DNA from: Enterobacter cloacae
GTDB lineage: Bacteria > Pseudomonadota > Gammaproteobacteria > Enterobacterales > Enterobacteriaceae
Assembly (NCBI GenBank): GCA_014169315.1
Contig: AP022133.1
Coordinates: 1,736,001 to 1,800,000, forward strand
DNA length: 64,000 nucleotides
Direction: 5' to 3'
The stretch's first letter is position 1; each line of letters opens with the position of its first letter. Of this stretch, positions 1-9,652 are shown in pieces. The notes below the pieces were generated by a model. That model was given only the letters and a program-made list of their open reading frames with translations. It was not told where the DNA came from and did not search any database. Both the position numbers and the translations under genes were made by a program.

Positions 1-1063
1 CGGTGCGATTGCAGCGTATATGTTCAACCGCTTCTATCGCATCAAGCTGCCTGAGTATCTGGGCTTCTTCGCGGGCAAGCGTTTTGTTCCGATCATTTCT
101 GGTCTGGCCGCGATTATTCTGGGCGTGCTCTTGTCCTTCATCTGGCCTCCAATTGGTTCTGCGATCCAGGCATTCTCCCAGTGGGCTGCTTACCAGAACC
201 CGGTTGTGGCGTTCGGTATCTACGGCTTCGTTGAACGCTGCCTGGTACCATTCGGTCTGCACCACATCTGGAACGTTCCATTCCAGATGCAGATTGGTGA
301 ATTCACCAACGCCGCAGGTCAGGTGTTCCACGGTGATATCCCACGTTATATGGCAGGTGACCCAACTGCAGGCAAACTGTCTGGTGGTTTCCTGTTCAAA
401 ATGTACGGTCTGCCAGCCGCTGCAATTGCAATCTGGCACTCTGCTAAACCAGAGAACCGTGCAAAAGTGGGCGGTATCATGATCTCCGCAGCGTTGACCT
501 CGTTCCTGACCGGTATCACCGAGCCGATCGAGTTCTCCTTCATGTTCGTTGCGCCGATCCTGTACGTTATCCACGCAGTTCTGGCAGGTCTGGCATTCCC
601 AATCTGTATTCTGCTGGGTATGCGTGACGGTACGTCCTTCTCTCACGGCCTGATCGACTTCATCGTTCTGTCCGGTAACAGCAGCAAACTGTGGCTGTTC
701 CCAGTGGTTGGTGCGTGCTACGCCGTTCTGTACTACACCATCTTCCGTGTGCTGATCAAAGCACTGGACCTGAAAACACCAGGTCGTGAAGATGCGTCAG
801 AAGACAGCAAAGCTGGCGTGACCAGCGAAATGGCTCCGGCTCTGGTTGCCGCGTTCGGTGGTAAAGAAAACATCACTAACCTGGACGCGTGTATCACTCG
901 TCTGCGTGTGAGTGTTGCCGACGTTGCGAAAGTAGACCAGCCTGGTCTGAAAAAACTGGGCGCAGCGGGCGTCGTAGTGGCTGGTTCTGGTGTTCAGGCA
1001 ATCTTCGGTACGAAATCCGATAACCTGAAAACCGAAATGGATGAATACATCCGCAGCAACTAA
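1..1063 (+). CDS. ptsG: PTS glucose-specific EIICB component (5' truncated by window edge)
   Basis: Inner-membrane glucose permease of the phosphotransferase system. It imports glucose and phosphorylates it to glucose-6-phosphate. The reading frame is already open at base 2, so about 124 N-terminal residues lie outside the window. What is visible is the C-terminal half of the membrane EIIC domain, with hydrophobic helices and the PTS motif GITEPIEF, then a linker, then the EIIB domain with the phosphorylated cysteine in DACITRLRV (codon at 890-892). The protein ends DEYIRSN, close to the E. coli end. A strong terminator follows. No promoter or SgrS-pairing region can be seen because the 5' end is missing. 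Confidence 0.97.
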   Translation, partial: GAIAAYMFNRFYRIKLPEYLGFFAGKRFVPIISGLAAIILGVLLSFIWPPIGSAIQAFSQWAAYQNPVVAFGIYGFVERCLVPFGLHHIWNVPFQMQIGEFTNAAGQVFHGDIPRYMAGDPTAGKLSGGFLFKMYGLPAAAIAIWHSAKPENRAKVGGIMISAALTSFLTGITEPIEFSFMFVAPILYVIHAVLAGLAFPICILLGMRDGTSFSHGLIDFIVLSGNSSKLWLFPVVGACYAVLYYTIFRVLIKALDLKTPGREDASEDSKAGVTSEMAPALVAAFGGKENITNLDACITRLRVSVADVAKVDQPGLKKLGAAGVVVAGSGVQAIFGTKSDNLKTEMDEYIRSN

Positions 1064-1082
1064 GTTGTGATCTGGGGAGACT

Positions 1083-1108
1083 AAGGCAGCCGAATGGCTG
1101 CCTTTTTT
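1083..1108 (+). terminator. Rho-independent terminator of ptsG
   Basis: A 7-bp GC-rich stem GGCAGCC/GGCTGCC with a GAAT loop is followed by six T, about 20 bases after the ptsG stop. Confidence 0.93.
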
Positions 1109-1327
1109 ATATGTGGAGCGGATGAAACGCCACCGTAAAAAATGAAACAGGTGTCTGAGTGGTTACTCTCCAGCCAGCTGGTCAGCAATAAGGAAAGAAA
1201 TCGAGGGAGAAGGTTGAAAGGGCAGGAGAAATTCGCTCATACTCTTGAGTTATGTCACACAGTAATACAGACATTGTGTGTTAACAGCGGACGCACCACG
1301 CCAGATTAAACAAAAAAGGAACAGGTC

Positions 1328-1687
1328 ATGGCTGAAGAAACTATTTTCAGTAAAATTATCCGCCGCGAAATCCCGTCGGATATCGTCTATCAGGACGAGC
1401 TGGTGACGGCTTTCCGGGACATTTCACCTCAGGCACCGACACATATCCTTATTATTCCAAATATTCTGATTCCGACCATGAATGACGTAAAAACCGAGCA
1501 TGAAGTGGCATTAGGCCGTATGCTGACGGTGGCCGCGAAAATTGCTGAGCAGGAAGGGATTGCGGAAGACGGTTACCGTCTGATCATGAACTGTAATCGC
1601 CACGGTGGTCAGGAAGTTTATCATATTCATATGCATCTGCTGGGTGGTCGTCCCCTGGGGCCGATGCTGGCACACAAAGGTCTTTGA
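1328..1687 (+). CDS. hinT: Purine nucleoside phosphoramidase HinT (HIT family)
   Basis: Cytosolic hydrolase that cleaves P-N bonds in adenosine and guanosine phosphoramidates such as aminoacyl-AMP. At 119 residues it is the normal family length. The histidine triad is seen near the C-terminus as HIHMHLLGG (residues about 100-108). The start is ATG, preceded by AAAGGAACAGGTC, a good ribosome site. It is the first gene of a tight co-directional run hinT-ycfL-lpoB-thiK-nagZ-ycfP, the E. coli order. The 219-bp gap after ptsG should hold its promoter, but I could not pick a convincing -35/-10 pair. Confidence 0.96.
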   Translation: MAEETIFSKIIRREIPSDIVYQDELVTAFRDISPQAPTHILIIPNILIPTMNDVKTEHEVALGRMLTVAAKIAEQEGIAEDGYRLIMNCNRHGGQEVYHIHMHLLGGRPLGPMLAHKGL

Positions 1688-1688
1688 C

Positions 1689-2063
1689 ATGTTAAGAGGG
1701 CGTATTGTGGCGCTGGTAATGACAATGGTGATGGTCGGGTGCAGCGCGCGTCCGGCGATCCCGGTCAGTGATGAACAGACGCTGGTGATGGAATCTTCCG
1801 TGCTTGCTGCGGGTATCACGGCAGAGCAACCCGCGTTGACCATCAGTGAAATTCAGTCTTCTGCTTCCTCTACGCTCTTCAACGAAAGACATGAGCCGGT
1901 AACGGTGCACTACCGTTTTTACTGGTATGACGTAAGAGGCCTTGAAATGCACCCGCTTGAGGCGACGCGCAGCGTCACCATTCCGGCAAGGTCGTCAGTC
2001 ACGCTTTATGGCAGCGCCAACTCTCTGGGTGCGCATAAGGTGCGGCTTTATCTTTATTTGTAA
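1689..2063 (+). CDS. ycfL: YcfL family predicted lipoprotein
   Basis: A protein of 124 residues with an N-terminal hydrophobic stretch ending in the lipobox-like MVGCSA, so probably a lipoprotein. It matches YcfL in length and position between hinT and lpoB. The start ATG lies one base after the hinT stop, which implies translational coupling; a longer in-frame ATG inside hinT (1605) would remove the lipobox from the N-terminus and is rejected. Function is unknown beyond conserved linkage to the PBP1b activator gene lpoB. Confidence 0.9.
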   Translation: MLRGRIVALVMTMVMVGCSARPAIPVSDEQTLVMESSVLAAGITAEQPALTISEIQSSASSTLFNERHEPVTVHYRFYWYDVRGLEMHPLEATRSVTIPARSSVTLYGSANSLGAHKVRLYLYL

Positions 2064-2073
2064 GGGGTGAACC

Positions 2074-2721
2074 TTGATTAAAAATATGAGCCGTTATGCG
2101 CTCGTGACCGCTTTTGCACTCTTCCTTGCAGGGTGTGTGACGCGAACGGAACAACCTGCTCCTGTGGAAGAGGCCAAACCAGGCACAGAGCAGCCGACAC
2201 AACCAACGGAGCCGCAGCCAACCGTGCCGTCTGTACCGAGCATTCCGGCACAGCCAGGCCCGATTGAACATCAGGATCAAACGTCCCAGCCTGCACCACG
2301 CGTGCGTCACTATGACTGGAACGGCGCGATGCAGCCGATGGTAGGCAAAATGCTGCAGGCGCAAGGCGTCACGCCGGGAAGCGTACTGCTGGTGGACAGC
2401 GTGAATAACCGTACTAACGGTTCCCTGAACGCGGGTGAAGCGACGGAAACGCTGCGCAATGCCCTGGCAAATAACGGTAAATTTACGCTGGTCTCCGCGC
2501 AACAGCTGGCAGTTGCCAAACAGCAACTGGGCCTGTCTCCACAGGATAGCCTCGGTTCGCGTAGCAAGGCGATTGGTATCGCCCGTAACGTTGGCGCTCA
2601 GTATGTGCTCTACTCAAACGCCTCCGGTAACGTGAATACGCCAGCGCTGCAGATGCAGCTGATGCTGGTTCAGACAGGCGAAATTATCTGGTCAGGTAAA
2701 GGTGCCGTTACGCAACAATAA
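2074..2721 (+). CDS. lpoB: Outer-membrane lipoprotein activator of PBP1b
   Basis: LpoB is an outer-membrane lipoprotein that reaches through the peptidoglycan and stimulates the glycosyltransferase PBP1b (MrcB). The protein has 215 residues: signal peptide with lipobox LAGCV (Cys about residue 21), a Pro/Glu/Gln-rich flexible stalk at about 27-75, then the globular UB2H-binding domain containing [13 protein letters not shown]. Translation starts at a TTG with AAGGGG six bases upstream; an ATG four codons later (MSRYAL) is a possible alternative. Its last 20 bases overlap thiK. Confidence 0.95.
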   Translation: MIKNMSRYALVTAFALFLAGCVTRTEQPAPVEEAKPGTEQPTQPTEPQPTVPSVPSIPAQPGPIEHQDQTSQPAPRVRHYDWNGAMQPMVGKMLQAQGVTPGSVLLVDSVNNRTNGSLNAGEATETLRNALANNGKFTLVSAQQLAVAKQQLGLSPQDSLGSRSKAIGIARNVGAQYVLYSNASGNVNTPALQMQLMLVQTGEIIWSGKGAVTQQ

Positions 2722-3526
2722 CTGCACGCGTGAAGATGTTCTGACGCGTTATTTCCCTCAGTATCGCCTTATCGCGCCGCAGGCCCATTCTGGGCTTGGC
2801 GGCGCGAGTTGCATTATTGAGCAAGACTCTCATCGGCTGGTTTTGCGCCAGCATCATGATGCTTCCGCTCCTGCCTCCCACTTTCGTCGACAGTATCGCG
2901 CGTTGAGGCGTCTTCCGGTGGATCTCGTGCCGCAGCCGTGTTTTTTTATGCAGGGCTGGATGGCCGTGGAATATCTTGCGGGAGAGATCAAAAGCGAGCT
3001 GCCGGATCCCCCCACGCTTGCGGCTATGTTGTATCATCTGCACAGCCAGCCGCGTCTGGGGTGGCGAGTTACGCTGGCACCACTGCTTGAACAATACTGG
3101 CAGCAGGCTTTACCCGGCAGACGAACGCCTTTCTGGCTGGCTGAGCTTAAACGGCTGCGTAAAGCGGGAGAGCCACAGCCGCTACGGTTGGTACCATTGC
3201 ATATGGATGTCCACGCCGGGAATATCGTTCATACGTCAGCAGGGACCAGGCTTATCGACTGGGAATATGCCGGAGACGGGGATGTGGCACTGGAGCTGGC
3301 AGCAGTGTGGGCGGAAGAGGATACCGCGCGACAAACGCTCATCAGCGACTATGCCCGGATTGCCCACCTGGATGCCACAATTCTGGCTCATCAGGTCAGG
3401 CGCTGGCGGCCGTGGGTATTGATGCTGATGGCAGGCTGGTTCGAAGTCCGCCTGCGGCAGTCCGGTGACAAACAATTTATTACGCTGGCAGATGACGTCT
3501 GGCGTCAGTTACAAACTAAAGGATAA
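2702..3526 (+). CDS. thiK: Thiamine kinase
   Basis: Phosphorylates salvaged thiamine to thiamine phosphate in the cytosol. Its 274 residues equal the E. coli length. It has the aminoglycoside-phosphotransferase/choline-kinase fold, recognised by the catalytic loop [10 protein letters not shown] (about residue 168) and the metal-binding [10 protein letters not shown] (about residue 185). It starts at GTG inside the end of lpoB (20-nt overlap), as in E. coli. It forms a tight operon with lpoB upstream and nagZ 11 nt downstream. Confidence 0.93.
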   Translation: MPLRNNNCTREDVLTRYFPQYRLIAPQAHSGLGGASCIIEQDSHRLVLRQHHDASAPASHFRRQYRALRRLPVDLVPQPCFFMQGWMAVEYLAGEIKSELPDPPTLAAMLYHLHSQPRLGWRVTLAPLLEQYWQQALPGRRTPFWLAELKRLRKAGEPQPLRLVPLHMDVHAGNIVHTSAGTRLIDWEYAGDGDVALELAAVWAEEDTARQTLISDYARIAHLDATILAHQVRRWRPWVLMLMAGWFEVRLRQSGDKQFITLADDVWRQLQTKG

Positions 3527-3537
3527 GAGAGGTTCGT

Positions 3538-4563
3538 GTGGGTCCAGTCATGTTGGATGTAGAAGGGTTTGAGCTGGATGCGGAGGAGCGTGAAATTCTG
3601 GCGCACCCGCTGGTTGGTGGTCTGATTCTGTTTACCCGCAACTATCACGATCCGGAGCAGCTGCGTGAACTGGTCCGGCAAATCCGCGCAGCATCCCATC
3701 ATCGTCTGGTGGTCGCTGTAGACCAGGAAGGCGGGCGCGTACAACGTTTCCGCGAAGGCTTTACCCGCCTGCCAGCGGCACAATCATTTGCGGCACTGTT
3801 GGGTACGGAAGAGGGCGGCAAACTGGCACAGGATGCGGGCTGGTTGATGGCCAGTGAGATGATTGCGATGGATATCGACATCAGCTTTGCACCGGTGCTG
3901 GACGTAGGGCATATCAGTGCTGCCATTGGTGAACGTTCGTATCATGAGGATCCGCGTATTGCACTGGCGATGGCTACCCGTTTTATTGATGGTATGCACG
4001 ATGCGGGAATGAAAACCACCGGGAAGCACTTCCCTGGCCACGGCGCAGTGACTGCGGATTCGCACAAAGAGACGCCACGCGATCCGCGTCCGGAGGCGGA
4101 CATTCGTGCCAAAGATATGTCGGTATTCCGTTCGTTGATTACCGATAACAAACTGGATGCCATCATGCCAGCACACGTGATTTACAGTGATGTTGACCCG
4201 CGTCCGGCCAGCGGTTCTGCGCACTGGCTCAAAACCGTTCTGCGCCAGGAGCTCGGTTTCAACGGTGTGATTTTCTCCGACGATTTGTCGATGGAAGGAG
4301 CGGCGATTATGGGGAGCTATGCAGAACGCGGGCAGGCGTCGCTGGATGCGGGTTGCGATATGATCCTCGTCTGCAATAATCGTAAAGGAGCCGTCAGCGT
4401 GCTGGATAACCTGTCGCCGATCAATGCAGAGCGTGTTACACAATTGTATCATAAAGGTTCATTTAGTCGTCAGGAGCTGATGGGCTCGGCGCGCTGGAAG
4501 ACGGTCAATGCCCAGCTTGAAGCACTGAATGAGCGCTGGCAGGCACATAAAGCCAGCCTTTAA
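3538..4563 (+). CDS. nagZ: Beta-N-acetylhexosaminidase NagZ
   Basis: Cytosolic glycoside hydrolase family 3 enzyme of peptidoglycan recycling. It removes GlcNAc from anhydro-muropeptides, producing the ligands that de-repress AmpR-controlled ampC where that system exists. Length is 341 residues as in E. coli. The substrate loop [18 protein letters not shown] (about residues 163-180) and the nucleophile motif [10 protein letters not shown] (about 246-255) are intact. It begins with GTG 11 nt after thiK, preceded by GATAAGAGAGG. Confidence 0.96.
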   Translation: MGPVMLDVEGFELDAEEREILAHPLVGGLILFTRNYHDPEQLRELVRQIRAASHHRLVVAVDQEGGRVQRFREGFTRLPAAQSFAALLGTEEGGKLAQDAGWLMASEMIAMDIDISFAPVLDVGHISAAIGERSYHEDPRIALAMATRFIDGMHDAGMKTTGKHFPGHGAVTADSHKETPRDPRPEADIRAKDMSVFRSLITDNKLDAIMPAHVIYSDVDPRPASGSAHWLKTVLRQELGFNGVIFSDDLSMEGAAIMGSYAERGQASLDAGCDMILVCNNRKGAVSVLDNLSPINAERVTQLYHKGSFSRQELMGSARWKTVNAQLEALNERWQAHKASL

Positions 4564-4596
4564 ACCCTCCCGGAAGGCGTAGCGTGGTGAGAGACA

Positions 4597-5139
4597 ATGA
4601 TCATCTATTTACACGGTTTTGACTCAAACAGTCCAGGTAATCATGAGAAGGTGCTGCAGCTGCAGTTTATCGATCCAGATGTACGGTTGATCAGCTACAG
4701 TACGCGCCATCCGAAGCATGATATGCAGCATTTACTCAAAGAAGTGGACAAGATGTTGCAACTCAATGTTGATGAGCGCCCGCTCATTTGTGGTGTCGGG
4801 TTGGGGGGCTACTGGGCAGAGCGGATTGGGTTCCTGTGCGACATTCGCCAGGTGGTGTTCAATCCTAACCTGTTCCCGAATGAAAACATGGAAGGCAAAA
4901 TCGATCGCCCTGAAGAGTACGTCGATATTGCCACCAAGTGCGTCAGTAACTTCCGCGAGAAAAACCGCGACCGCTGTCTGGTGATCCTCTCGCGCAATGA
5001 TGAGGCCCTGAGCAGCCACCGGGCTGCAGAGCTGCTGCATCATTACTATGAAATAGTCTGGGACGAGGATCAGACCCACAAGTTCAAGAATATCTCTCCG
5101 CATTTACAACGCATCAAAGCCTTTAAAACACTGGGCTGA
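4597..5139 (+). CDS. ycfP: YcfP / UPF0227 alpha-beta hydrolase-like protein
   Basis: A 180-residue protein that begins [18 protein letters not shown], an alpha/beta-hydrolase-like start (HGFxS). It contains [10 protein letters not shown], which takes the place of the usual nucleophile elbow GxSxG. It lies 33 nt after nagZ and closes the operon. No substrate is known for the family. A terminator follows at 5161. Confidence 0.93.
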   Translation: MIIYLHGFDSNSPGNHEKVLQLQFIDPDVRLISYSTRHPKHDMQHLLKEVDKMLQLNVDERPLICGVGLGGYWAERIGFLCDIRQVVFNPNLFPNENMEGKIDRPEEYVDIATKCVSNFREKNRDRCLVILSRNDEALSSHRAAELLHHYYEIVWDEDQTHKFKNISPHLQRIKAFKTLG

Positions 5140-5160
5140 GCACCATCATCTTACTCACCA

Positions 5161-5196
5161 GGCCTGGCCGTGACAGCGTGCCGGGCCTTCTTTTTT
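5161..5196 (+). terminator. Terminator after ycfP
   Basis: Stem GGCCTGGC/GCCGGGCC (one wobble) with an 11-nt loop, followed by a T-rich tract CTTCTTTTTTG. Confidence 0.8.
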
Positions 5197-5228
5197 GCTA
5201 AATTTGTACAAATTTACGCCATCAAAAC

Positions 5229-5242
5229 TTGATGCATATCAA
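5229..5242 (+). promoter_or_regulatory. FNR box upstream of ndh
   Basis: TTGATGCATATCAA matches the FNR consensus TTGAT-N4-ATCAA at all ten positions. In E. coli ndh is repressed by FNR under anaerobiosis from sites centred near -50 and -94. This box lies 136 bp before the ndh start codon, with a candidate -10 (TATTCT, 5272-5277) about 37 bp downstream of its centre. The second FNR site was not found. Confidence 0.85.
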
Positions 5243-5377
5243 TTTTGGTATGACCAATGCGCCTGACGTGTTATTCTCAATGCACCTGAATGGTTTCAGT
5301 GCTGTAACTTGTTGTTAACTAAGAGTTATTTCAATAACTTTTAATTAACAATTGGTTAATAATTTGAGGGGGTCACG

Positions 5378-6682
5378 TTGACTACGCCATTGAAAAAGAT
5401 AGTGATTGTAGGCGGTGGTGCTGGCGGGCTGGAGCTGGCAACACAGTTGGGCAAGAAGCTGGGTCGCGGCAAAAAAGCCAAAATTACGCTGGTGGATCGT
5501 AACCACAGTCACCTGTGGAAGCCGTTGCTGCACGAGGTGGCGACCGGTTCGCTGGATGAAGGTGTGGATGCACTGAGCTATCTGGCGCACGCACGCAATC
5601 ATCATTTCCAGTTCCAGCTGGGTTCCGTGGTGGACATCAACCGTGAAAGCAAAACCATTACCCTGGCAGAGCTGCGCGACGAAAAGGGTGAGCTGCTGGT
5701 ACCTGAGCGCAAACTGGCGTATGACACGCTGGTGATGGCGTTGGGCAGTACCTCTAACGACTTCAACACGCCAGGTGTGAAAGAGCACTGTATCTTCCTG
5801 GATAACCCGCACCAGGCACGCCGTTTCCATCAGGAAATGTTGAACCTGTTCCTGAAGTACACCAATAGCATGGGTGCGAATGGTAAGGTTAATATCGCCA
5901 TTGTTGGCGGTGGTGCGACGGGTGTTGAGCTCTCCGCTGAACTGCACAACGCGGTGAAACAGCTGCACAGCTACGGTTATAAAGGGCTGACCAACGACGC
6001 GCTGAACGTGACGCTGGTGGAAGCCGGCGAACGTATTCTGCCTGCGCTGCCTCCACGTATCTCCGGTGCGGCGCATAGCGAACTGACCAAACTGGGCGTA
6101 CGCGTACTGACCCAGACAATGGTCACCAGCGCGGATGCAGGCGGCCTGCATACCAAAGATGGCGAGTACATCAAAGCCGATCTGATGGTCTGGGCGGCGG
6201 GTATCAAAGCACCTGACTTTATGAAAGATATCGGCGGGCTGGAAACCAACCGCATTAACCAACTGGTGACAGAGCCAACGCTGCAAACCACACGTGACCC
6301 GGAAATCTATGCGATCGGTGACTGTGCGTCCTGTGCGCGTCCGGAAGGCGGGTTTGTTCCTCCGCGTGCCCAGGCAGCACACCAGATGGCAAGCCTGGTT
6401 CTGCACAACATTCTGGCACAGGCTAAAGGCAAGCCGATGAAGGCGTACACCTACAAAGATCACGGTTCACTGGTGTCGCTGTCTAACTTCTCTACCGTCG
6501 GTAGCCTGATGGGTAACCTGATGCGGGGGTCCATGATGGTGGAAGGGCGCATTGCACGCTTTGTGTATATCTCCCTGTACCGTATGCACCAGATCGCGCT
6601 GCACGGCTACTTCAAAACGGGCCTGATGATGCTGGTAGGCAGAATCAACCGCGTTATTCGTCCGCGTCTCAAGCTGCACTAA
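5378..6682 (+). CDS. ndh: NADH:quinone oxidoreductase II (NDH-2)
   Basis: Peripheral inner-membrane flavoprotein that passes electrons from NADH to ubiquinone without pumping protons. Its 434 residues equal the E. coli length. Two dinucleotide-binding motifs are visible: the FAD site [10 protein letters not shown] near residue 10 and the NADH site [12 protein letters not shown] near residue 171. The second FAD signature YAIGDCASC is at about 308. The start is TTG, as described for E. coli ndh, with GAGGGGG upstream. It stands alone, with terminators on both sides and an FNR box upstream. Confidence 0.97.
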   Translation: MTTPLKKIVIVGGGAGGLELATQLGKKLGRGKKAKITLVDRNHSHLWKPLLHEVATGSLDEGVDALSYLAHARNHHFQFQLGSVVDINRESKTITLAELRDEKGELLVPERKLAYDTLVMALGSTSNDFNTPGVKEHCIFLDNPHQARRFHQEMLNLFLKYTNSMGANGKVNIAIVGGGATGVELSAELHNAVKQLHSYGYKGLTNDALNVTLVEAGERILPALPPRISGAAHSELTKLGVRVLTQTMVTSADAGGLHTKDGEYIKADLMVWAAGIKAPDFMKDIGGLETNRINQLVTEPTLQTTRDPEIYAIGDCASCARPEGGFVPPRAQAAHQMASLVLHNILAQAKGKPMKAYTYKDHGSLVSLSNFSTVGSLMGNLMRGSMMVEGRIARFVYISLYRMHQIALHGYFKTGLMMLVGRINRVIRPRLKLH

Positions 6683-6691
6683 TCCTCTCTT

Positions 6692-6717
6692 CCCTCCGGG
6701 CTTCCGGAGGGATTTTT
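6692..6717 (+). terminator. Terminator of ndh
   Basis: Stem CCCTCCGG/CCGGAGGG with a GCTT loop followed by ATTTTTT, 10 nt after the ndh stop. Confidence 0.92.
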
Positions 6718-6874
6718 TAGCATATCATGCTGGTAATCTCCCTCTGATCGCTTAGGAGTTCTCCGAAACGCGGTCATTCTGTCGATATCCCCACACTTTT
6801 ACGCCTTTTTCCGATTGGCTAAATCTGCCGTTAATTGCAAAATTGTTACTAATAGCAACAAAGGAGGAAGTCCC

Positions 6875-7414
6875 GTGAATAAATCCATGTTGGCGGGTAT
6901 AGGGATTGGCGTCGCTGCTGCGTTAGGTGTGGCTGCCGTTGCCAGTCTCAATGTGCTTGATCGCGGCCCGCAGTATGCTCAGGTAGTTTCCGCTACCCCG
7001 ATTAAAGAAACCGTTAAAACACCTCGTCAGGAGTGTCGTAACGTTGCCGTGACTCATCGTCGTCCGGTGCAGGATGAAAACCGTATCGCCGGTTCTGTGC
7101 TGGGTGCGGTAGCCGGTGGCGTGATTGGCCATCAGTTCGGTGGTGGACGTGGCAGGGATGTTGCAACCGTCGTCGGCGCACTGGGTGGCGGCTACGCCGG
7201 TAACCAGGTGCAGGGGGCAATGCAGGACAACGACACATACACCACGACTCAGCAGCGCTGTAAAACTGTCTACGACAAGTCGGAAAAAATGCTGGGCTAT
7301 GACGTAACGTACAAAATTGGCGACCAGCAGGGCAAAATTCGGATGGATAAAGACCCTGGTTCCCAGATCCCCCTGGACGGAAACGGTCAGCTGGTACTGA
7401 ATAACAAAGTGTAA
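6875..7414 (+). CDS. ycfJ: YcfJ, glycine-zipper 2TM-domain protein
   Basis: The 179-residue envelope protein begins with a hydrophobic anchor or uncleaved signal (MLAGIGIGVAAALGVAAV) and contains a glycine-zipper segment GSVLGAVAGGVIGHQFGGG at about residues 75-93, typical of Rickettsia 17-kDa-like 2TM proteins. I place the start at the GTG preceded by AAGGAGGAAGTCCC; an in-frame ATG 60 nt upstream lacks a ribosome site and adds residues not found in E. coli YcfJ. A terminator follows. Function is unknown. Confidence 0.92.
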   Translation: MNKSMLAGIGIGVAAALGVAAVASLNVLDRGPQYAQVVSATPIKETVKTPRQECRNVAVTHRRPVQDENRIAGSVLGAVAGGVIGHQFGGGRGRDVATVVGALGGGYAGNQVQGAMQDNDTYTTTQQRCKTVYDKSEKMLGYDVTYKIGDQQGKIRMDKDPGSQIPLDGNGQLVLNNKV

Positions 7415-7434
7415 AAAAGATGTTCTCTGAATTT

Positions 7435-7470
7435 AGCTCCTCAAGCGCTCAGGCTGAGGAGCTTTTTTTT
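7435..7470 (+). terminator. Terminator of ycfJ
   Basis: A perfect 9-bp stem AGCTCCTCA/TGAGGAGCT is followed by eight T. It lies between the convergent ycfJ and comR. Confidence 0.93.
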
Positions 7471-7473
7471 TGC

Positions 7474-8109
7474 TCAGGCTTTGAGGAGTTCAGGCCACAG
7501 GCGCAGTGTGGTCTGGGTAATACTTTGCAGTTTTTCCAGCGTTGCGCCTTCACGGGCGCTGATCGACATGCCCTGCAAAATGCAGCTCAGAAATTGTGCC
7601 AGCGCCTGTGGATGGCAATGCGCGGGTATTTCACCGCGCTGCTGGCGCTGGGCCAGAAATGTGCTCAACGTCTCTTCCTGCATGGCATGACGCGATTTCA
7701 CCGTGTTGGCTATCTCTCTGGAAGATGCCGCAAGGGTGGCGGAGGTGTTAATCATAAAACAGCCCGCAGGCGTATCTTTGCTGGTGAAGCAGGTGGCGAC
7801 GGTGGTGAAATAGTCCAGTAATGCTTGCTCAACACTTTTTTCTTCACAGAAAAGCTGCGCTTCGTGTTTGGCAGCAAAACGCGAGATGTATCTGTCCAGC
7901 ACTGCTCTGAACAGCCCCTCTTTATTCGTGAATTCCGCATACAGCGTTGGCGCTTTAGCTCCGGTGGCCTCCACCAGATCGGAAAGCGACGTCGCTTCAT
8001 ACCCATGTTGCCAGAAGAGTGTCATGGCCTTATCAAGCGCTGCATCCCTGTCGAACACTTTTGGTCGGCCACGGCTTTTCTTTGCGCAACTCGTGACATC
8101 GGTTGTCAT
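7474..8109 (-). CDS. comR: TetR-family repressor ComR
   Basis: DNA-binding repressor of the outer-membrane protein gene bhsA (comC). In E. coli copper relieves the repression. Of its 211 residues, the N-terminal helix-turn-helix KAMTLFWQHGYEATSLSDLVEATGAKAPTLY (broken here only for description) is the TetR signature, and the C-terminal ligand domain carries the family sequence PAGCFMINT. It is transcribed divergently from bhsA across 246 bp that contain two inverted repeats of the half-site CGTTA (8238-8249 and 8302-8323), good candidates for its operators. Confidence 0.92.
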   Translation of the reverse strand: MTTDVTSCAKKSRGRPKVFDRDAALDKAMTLFWQHGYEATSLSDLVEATGAKAPTLYAEFTNKEGLFRAVLDRYISRFAAKHEAQLFCEEKSVEQALLDYFTTVATCFTSKDTPAGCFMINTSATLAASSREIANTVKSRHAMQEETLSTFLAQRQQRGEIPAHCHPQALAQFLSCILQGMSISAREGATLEKLQSITQTTLRLWPELLKA

Positions 8110-8237
8110 TTGCCGTTGGTCCTCTGTTGGTTTGTTGAATAGTCATTATAAAAATAAACGTGTGCCACCACCAGTGCTGATTGCTGAAAAATAAATTAAT
8201 CATATCAATATGATTAATAAGAGAATTTAAATTAATT

Positions 8238-8249
8238 TAACGGTCGTTA
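8238..8249. promoter_or_regulatory. Candidate ComR operator 1
   Basis: The sequence TAACGGTCGTTA has inverted TAACG/CGTTA half-sites, just upstream of the bhsA -35. It shares the half-site with the second inverted repeat at 8302-8323. Assignment to ComR is inferred from position and palindromic form. Confidence 0.55.
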
Positions 8250-8260
8250 TAAAAAACATA

Positions 8261-8290
8261 TTGACGCGTGATCTGGATCACATCTATCAT
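8261..8290 (+). promoter_or_regulatory. bhsA promoter with embedded CRP-like palindrome
   Basis: The -35 TTGACG (8261-8266) and -10 TATCAT (8285-8290) are 18 bp apart. Between them lies CGTGATCTGGATCACA (8267-8282), one mismatch from the CRP consensus TGTGA-N6-TCACA. At that position bound CRP would cover the promoter rather than activate it, or could serve the divergent comR. Confidence 0.6.
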
Positions 8291-8301
8291 TTACCTATCG
8301 A

Positions 8302-8323
8302 TCGTTAAGTAAATAACTAACGA
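8302..8323. promoter_or_regulatory. Candidate ComR operator 2
   Basis: Inverted repeat TCGTTA-N10-TAACGA lying just downstream of the bhsA -10 and about 32 bp before its start codon, a good position for repression. It shares the CGTTA half-site with 8238-8249. Confidence 0.55.
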
Positions 8324-8355
8324 CCTTCATATTCATCTGCCTAAAGGTAACAATC

Positions 8356-8613
8356 ATGAAAAACGTAAAAACCCTGCTCGCTGCTGCTGTCCTGAGTTCA
8401 CTTTCTTTCGCAAGCTTCGCTGCTGTTGAAGTGCAATCCACCCCTGCTGATCAGCATAAAGTGGGCACCATCTCCGCAAACGCAGGTACAAACCTGAGTT
8501 CTCTGGAAGATCAGCTGGCGCAAAAAGCTGACGAAATGGGGGCAAAATCTTTCCGTATCACTTCAGTCACCGGCCCTAACACCCTGCACGGTACTGCTGT
8601 AATCTATAAATAA
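8356..8613 (+). CDS. bhsA: BhsA/ComC, YhcN-domain multiple-stress and biofilm protein
   Basis: Small exported protein of 85 residues. It has a cleavable signal peptide (residues 1-22, ending SFASFA-AVEV) followed by a DUF1471/YhcN domain (GTISANAGTNLSSLEDQLAQ... HGTAVIYK). In E. coli it lowers outer-membrane permeability to copper and affects stress-induced biofilm. It has a ribosome site TAAAGGTAAC and is followed by a terminator. The neighbouring divergent repressor ComR supports the assignment. Confidence 0.95.
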   Translation: MKNVKTLLAAAVLSSLSFASFAAVEVQSTPADQHKVGTISANAGTNLSSLEDQLAQKADEMGAKSFRITSVTGPNTLHGTAVIYK

Positions 8614-8650
8614 GCTCGACAAAACCTGCAGTTATGCCACTGCAATCAAA

Positions 8651-8677
8651 AACGCCCTGCATGAGCAGGGCGTTTTT
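8651..8677. terminator. Bidirectional terminator between bhsA and ldtC
   Basis: Stem CGCCCTGC/GCAGGGCG with an ATGA loop is flanked by AAAAA on the left and TTTTT on the right, so it can end transcription from either side of this convergent pair. Confidence 0.93.
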
Positions 8678-8686
8678 CGTTGTGCG

Positions 8687-9652
8687 TTACATAGACTGTT
8701 GAGTGGTATCGTGATACCGCGTGACATTTGTCGGCATACCGGATCGCGCTTCCATCGCGCGTTCCATCACGATGCCATCGGTGCCGGCATTAGCCTTGAA
8801 GCTCATCATTGCCGCATTCAGGTTGATTGGCAGTGTCTGCGGATCATCACCAATATTCTTCGATAACGGCTGGTGGATTTCGACCAGGCGTATGCCGCCC
8901 GGCTCCCCGGAGACCTTAATCGGTGTATTGATAATATTCACTTTGGTGCCTGGTGCGATCACGCTGTAAAGCGTTTTGATATCGTCATCGCGCAGACGAA
9001 TACAACCGGAACTGACGCGCATGCCGATGCCAAAATCAGCATTCGTTCCGTGCAGCAGATAAACACCACCGTATGCCGCGAGGCGGATTGCATGGTGTCC
9101 CATTGGGTTATCCGGGCCTGCCGGTACAACAGTTGGCAGGTCAATCCCCTGCGCTTTATAGCGGGCACGGATGTTGGCCGTTGGTGTCCAGCTCGGGTTC
9201 GCGCGTTTGTCCGACACGGTGGTGATCATCGTTGGTGTAAGGGTATCGCCTCCCAGTTGACCAATGCCGATAGGGTAGACGGTGACGACGTTTTTGCCCG
9301 GCGGATAGTAGTAAAGACGCAGCTCGGCAAGATTTATTACGATCCCCTCGCGCGGTGCATCCGGCAAAATAGTTTGTAGTGGGATGGTCAGTACGCTGCC
9401 AGCACGCGGTACGTAAGGGTCAACGCCAGGATTAGCCTGCAGCAGTGCCAGAAAGCCGACGTTATATTTTTTGGCAATCGCTTCCAGCGAACCACCATTA
9501 TTTTCAACCACATGAAAGCGGTTTTCCCCCACAACCTTACTGCCAGCAGGCGGAAGCGGCCAGGTGTTTGCGCGAGCAGGAAGCGCAATAGCCACCGTTG
9601 CGGCCAGCGCAAACAGGGTTATCCAGCGAGTAAAACGCGAAGAGGTCATCAT
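8687..9652 (-). CDS. ldtC: L,D-transpeptidase LdtC (Braun-lipoprotein attachment)
   Basis: Periplasmic enzyme that links Lpp to meso-diaminopimelate in peptidoglycan. About 321 residues: signal peptide (cleavage near LPARA-NTW), a LysM-like segment (FHVVENNGGSLEAIAKKYNV, about 45-90) and a YkuD catalytic domain ending in the signature HGTN...GMRVSSGCIRLRDDDI with the catalytic Cys in SSGC. The chosen ATG has GGA nine bases upstream; an ATG two codons earlier (9658) is also possible. It stands opposite mfd's orientation partner lolC with its own flanking terminator. Confidence 0.94.
   Translation of the reverse strand: MMTSSRFTRWITLFALAATVAIALPARANTWPLPPAGSKVVGENRFHVVENNGGSLEAIAKKYNVGFLALLQANPGVDPYVPRAGSVLTIPLQTILPDAPREGIVINLAELRLYYYPPGKNVVTVYPIGIGQLGGDTLTPTMITTVSDKRANPSWTPTANIRARYKAQGIDLPTVVPAGPDNPMGHHAIRLAAYGGVYLLHGTNADFGIGMRVSSGCIRLRDDDIKTLYSVIAPGTKVNIINTPIKVSGEPGGIRLVEIHQPLSKNIGDDPQTLPINLNAAMMSFKANAGTDGIVMERAMEARSGMPTNVTRYHDTTQQSM

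Noticed and set aside
5345..6463. Long open frame antisense to ndh (372 codons)
   Set aside because: A shadow of ndh codon bias: no ribosome site, no recognisable family and complete overlap with a certain gene.
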